Shown here: positions 61,211 to 64,000 of the stretch, one piece after another
How positions within the stretch are numbered: position 1 is the stretch's first letter
Layout: each line of letters starts with the position of its first letter
Source: Megalopta genalis
Taxonomy: Eukaryota; Arthropoda; Insecta; Hymenoptera; Halictidae
NCBI RefSeq assembly: GCF_051020955.1
Contig: NW_027476398.1
Span: forward strand, 124,001 to 188,000
Direction of reading: 5' to 3'
DNA length: 64,000 nucleotides
Translations under genes and position numbers: made by a program
Notes under the pieces: model-generated
Told to the model about the DNA's origin: nothing
Database searches by the model: none
The model's input: the letters and a program-made list of their open reading frames with translations, nothing else

Positions 61211-62471
61211 AAACCATTTGTTTCGCATGGACTTGAAGCTAAGCCTTCTACTTCGCATTGATTTGAAGCTAGATCATGTGTTTCGCTTGGATTTGAAGCT
61301 AACTCGTTTGTTTCGCCTCCATTTGAAGCTAAATCATGTATATCACGAGTATTTCAAGCTAAACCATTTGTTTCGGAAGAAATTTGAAGCTAAGCCTTCT
61401 ACTTCGCATTGATTTGAAGTTAGATCACGTGTTTCGCTTGGATTTGAAGCTAACTCGTTTGCTTCGCTTGCAGTTGAAGCTAAATTATGTATATCACAAG
61501 TATTTGAAGCTAAACCATTTTATTCCCACAGCTTTGAAGCTAAGCCTTCTACTTCGCACGAATTTGAAGCTAAATGATATGTTTCTCTTGGATTTTACGC
61601 TACCTGGTTAGTTTCGCATGCAGTTGAAACTAAATCATGTATATCACAAGTATTTGAAACTAAACCATTTGCTTCGCTTGGATTTGGAACTCAGCCTTCA
61701 ACTTCGCATTGATTTGAAGCTAAATCGTGTGATATACATGGACCTGAAGCTAACTCGTTTGTTTCGGATGAAATTGAAGCTATATCATGTATATCACAGG
61801 TATTTGAAGCTAAACCATTTGATTCGCATCAATTCGAAGATAAGCATTCCACTTGGCATTGATTTGAAGATAATTCATGTGTTTCTCTTGGATTTGAAGC
61901 TAACTCGTTTGCTTCGCTTGCAGTTGAAGCTAAATTATGTATATCACAAGTATTTGAAGCTAAACAATTTGATTGCTTCAGATTTGAAGCTAAGCCTTCT
62001 ACTTCGCACGAATTTGAAGCTAAATGATGTGTTTCTCTTGGATTTTACGCTACCTGGTTAGTTTCGCATGCAGTTGAAGCAAAATCATGTATATCACAAG
62101 TATATGAAACTAAACCATTTGCTTCGCTTGGATTTGAAACTAAGCCTTCTACTTCGCATTGATTTGAAGCTAAATCGTGTGATTCGCATGGATTTGAAGC
62201 TAACTCGTTTGTTTCGCATGATGTTGAAGCTATATCATTTATATCACAAGTATTTGAAGCTAAATCATTTGTTTCGCATGGATTTGAAGCTATACCTTCT
62301 ACATCACATTGATTTGCAGCTAAATCATGTGTTTCGCTTGGATTTGTAGCCAAGCCTTCTACTTCGCATGAATTTGAAGCTAAATCATGTGTTTGACATG
62401 AATTTGAAGCTAACTCGTTTGTTTCGCCAGCATTTGAAGGTAAATCGTGTATATCACAAGTATTTGAAGCT
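61211..62471 (+). repeat. About 3-kb HOR, copy 5, truncated to 1,261 bp
   Basis: Begins at the same anchor and follows the other copies to about 62,460, then jumps directly to the next anchor at 62,472. The remaining roughly 1.7 kb is missing. The join lies between identical AAACCATTTGTTTCGCATGG words, the signature of a deletion or unequal exchange between two sites inside the HOR. It shares GGATGAAATTGAAGC and AAGCATTCCACTTGG with copy 6. Confidence 0.92.
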
Positions 62472-64000
62472 AAACCATTTGTTTCGCATGGACTTGAAGC
62501 TAAGCCTTCTACTTCGCATTGATTTGAAGCTAGATCATGTGTTTCGCTTGGATTTGAAGCTAACTCGTTTGTTTCGCCTCCATTTGAAGCTAAATCATGT
62601 ATATCACGAGTATTTCAAGCTAAACCATTTGTTTCGGAAGAAATTTGAAGCTAAGCCTTCTACTTCGCATTGATTTGAAGTTAGATCACGTGTTTCGCTT
62701 GGATTTGAAGCTAACTCGTTTGCTTCGCTTGCAGTTGAAGCTAAATTATGTATATCACAAGTATTTGAAGCTAAACCATTTTATTCCCACAGCTTTGAAG
62801 CTAAGCCTTCTACTTCGCACGAATTTGAAGCTAAATGATATGTTTCTCTTGGATTTTACGCTACCTGGTTAGTTTCGCATGCAGTTGAAACTAAATCATG
62901 TATATCACAAGTATTTGAAACTAAACCATTTGCTTCGCTTGGATTTGGAACTCAGCCTTCAACTTCGCATTGATTTGAAGCTAAATCGTGTGATATACAT
63001 GGACCTGAAGCTAACTCGTTTGTTTCGGATGAAATTGAAGCTATATCATGTATATCACAGGTATTTGAAGCTAAACCATTTGATTCGCATCAATTCGAAG
63101 ATAAGCATTCCACTTGGCATTGATTTGAAGATAATTCATGTGTTTCTCTTGGATTTGAAGCTAACTCGTTTGCTTCGCTTGCAGTTGAAGCTAAATTATG
63201 TATATCACAAGTATTTGAAGCTAAACAATTTGATTGCTTCAGATTTGAAGCTAAGCCTTCTACTTCGCACGAATTTGAAGCTAAATGATGTGTTTCTCTT
63301 GGATTTTACGCTACCTGGTTAGTTTCGCATGCAGTTGAAGCAAAATCATGTATATCACAAGTATATGAAACTAAACCATTTGCTTCGCTTGGATTTGAAA
63401 CTAAGCCTTCTACTTCGCATTGATTTGAAGCTAAATCGTGTGATTCGCATGGATTTGAAGCTAACTCGTTTGTTTCGCATGATGTTGAAGCTATATCATT
63501 TATATCACAAGTATTTGAAGCTAAATCATTTGTTTCGCATGGATTTGAAGCTATACCTTCTACATCACATTGATTTGCAGCTAAATCATGTGTTTCGCTT
63601 GGATTTGTAGCCAAGCCTTCTACTTCGCATGAATTTGAAGCTAAATCATGTGTTTGACATGAATTTGAAGCTAACTCGTTTGTTTCGCCAGCATTTGAAG
63701 GTAAATCGTGTATATCACAAGTATTTGAAGCTAAACCATTTGTTTCGCATGGATTTGAAACTATTTCTTCTACTTCGCATTGATTTGAACAAAATTATGT
63801 CTTTCGCATGGACTTGAAGCTAAGCCTTCTACTTCGCATTGATTTGAAGCTAGATCATGTGTTTCGGTTGGATTTAAAGCTAACTCGTTTGTTTCGCCTG
63901 CATTTGAAGCTGAATCATGTATATCACAAGTATTTGAATCTAAACCATTTGATTCGTATGGATTTGTAGCTAAATCTTCTACTTCGCATTGATTTGAAGC
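62472..64000 (+). repeat. About 3-kb HOR, copy 6, cut by the window end
   Basis: Follows copy 5 closely (GGATGAAATTGAAGC near 63,030, AAGCATTCCACTTGG near 63,105) and then the common HOR to about 63,780. At about 63,783 it switches to a 29-bp TTGAACAAAATTATG unit followed by B and A monomers, where the other copies continue with GAAGCTAGATCATG. The array runs off the window. Confidence 0.9.

Larger units (their letters stand above)
1..64000 (+). repeat. 30-bp satellite array filling the whole window
   Basis: The same roughly 30-bp word recurs from the first base to the last, for example GAAGCTAAATCA followed by TTTGTTTCGCATGGATTT in the commonest version. The register moves only slightly across the window because indels are few and largely cancel. 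All copies I read are head-to-tail in one orientation, with no inverted block. The most constant parts are GAAGCT and the TTTCGCAT core; the middle and the base after CAT vary and define types. About 2,130 monomers are present. Neither edge of the array is reached. No gene, RNA or mobile element interrupts it. Satellite DNA in eukaryotic heterochromatin is the most likely identity (inference). A decayed giant repeat-protein exon is an alternative origin for the monomer, but the present sequence does not hold a continuous frame. Confidence 0.97.

Noticed and set aside
1..64000. A CRISPR array, because of the roughly 30-bp repeat length
   Set aside because: There are no unique spacers. Repeats abut directly and vary gradually, and no cas genes are visible.
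1..64000. Stop-codon reassignment that would make one frame continuous
   Set aside because: The minus frame is cut by both TAA and TGA. The FVSHGFEAK frame is cut by TGA, TAA and TAG. Odd-length monomers shift frame in any code.
1..64000. A CENP-B box in the TTTCGCATGGATTTGAAG core
   Set aside because: The TTCG is present, but the downstream A at the required spacing and the CGGG of the known box are absent.
1..64000. An older 15-bp unit inside the monomer (GAAGCTAAATCATTT against GTTTCGCATGGATTT)
   Set aside because: Only 7 of 15 positions match, too close to chance in AT-rich DNA to claim.
1..64000. Hairpin or dyad elements such as AAATCATTT or ACTT...AAGT in E units acting as regulatory sites
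   Set aside because: Stems are four base pairs and arise inside the monomer. Nothing links them to a gene.
1..64000. A transposon or retroelement within the array
   Set aside because: I saw no sequence that departs from the monomer for more than about 22 bases, no terminal repeats and no target-site duplications.
1..64000. Telomeric or subtelomeric repeat
   Set aside because: No short G-rich telomere motif is present and the array does not end in the window.

Overview
The whole 64 kb is one uninterrupted tandem-repeat array. Every stretch I read is made of diverged copies of a roughly 30-bp monomer, all in the same orientation, about 2,130 in total. In the commonest form each monomer carries the words GAAGCTAAATCA and TTTCGCATGGATTT. 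I see no unique sequence, no rRNA or tRNA, no transposon, no CRISPR and no gene I would defend. The array runs off both ends of the window, so its true size is unknown.

The organism cannot be named from this. A homogeneous satellite of this length with multi-level higher-order repeats (HORs) and no flanking genes is what eukaryotic heterochromatin looks like in a long-read assembly (inference). The sequence is AT-rich: the commonest monomer is 10/30 G+C.

Levels of organisation. Level 1 is the 30-bp monomer in five main types. A reads as the minus-strand decapeptide ASNPCETNDL, B as QCDVEGL-type, C as NPCETHDL-type, D as NADETNEL-type and E as DTCDISDI-type. Level 2 is a 150-bp pentamer A-B-C-D-E. 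Level 3 is a set of local HORs of 211, 480, 510, 570, 1,408, 1,951, about 2,155 and about 2.9-3.4 kb. Level 4 is a 6-7 kb segmental duplication (about 7.19-13.94 kb against 14.46-20.83 kb), plus smaller blocks shared between places 15-34 kb apart.

Two subfamilies alternate in blocks. Type I has E units with ATATCACTTATATCGCAAG and B units with CCTTCTACATCGCATTG. It fills about 1-2.64, 3.27-3.87, 4.61-9.46, 13.95-16.37 and 20.96-45.37 kb. Type II has E units with CATGTATATCACAAG and B units with GCCTTCTACTTCGCATTG. It fills about 2.64-3.27, 3.87-4.61, 9.46-13.95, 16.37-20.96 and 45.37-64 kb. A 211-bp HOR array sits at about 22.44-25.06 kb. The right end (48.84-64 kb) is the most homogenised part, with six consecutive copies of a roughly 3-kb HOR, some internally duplicated or truncated.

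Coding potential. The 30-bp period is ten codons, so any frame that is open in the consensus stays open for long stretches on both strands. The longest runs are 336 codons on plus and 158 on minus. Open runs are broken by recurrent in-frame stops and by 26-, 28-, 29-, 31- and 52-bp monomers that change frame, so I treat them as a by-product of periodicity. Block boundaries are accurate to about one monomer unless an anchor base is given.
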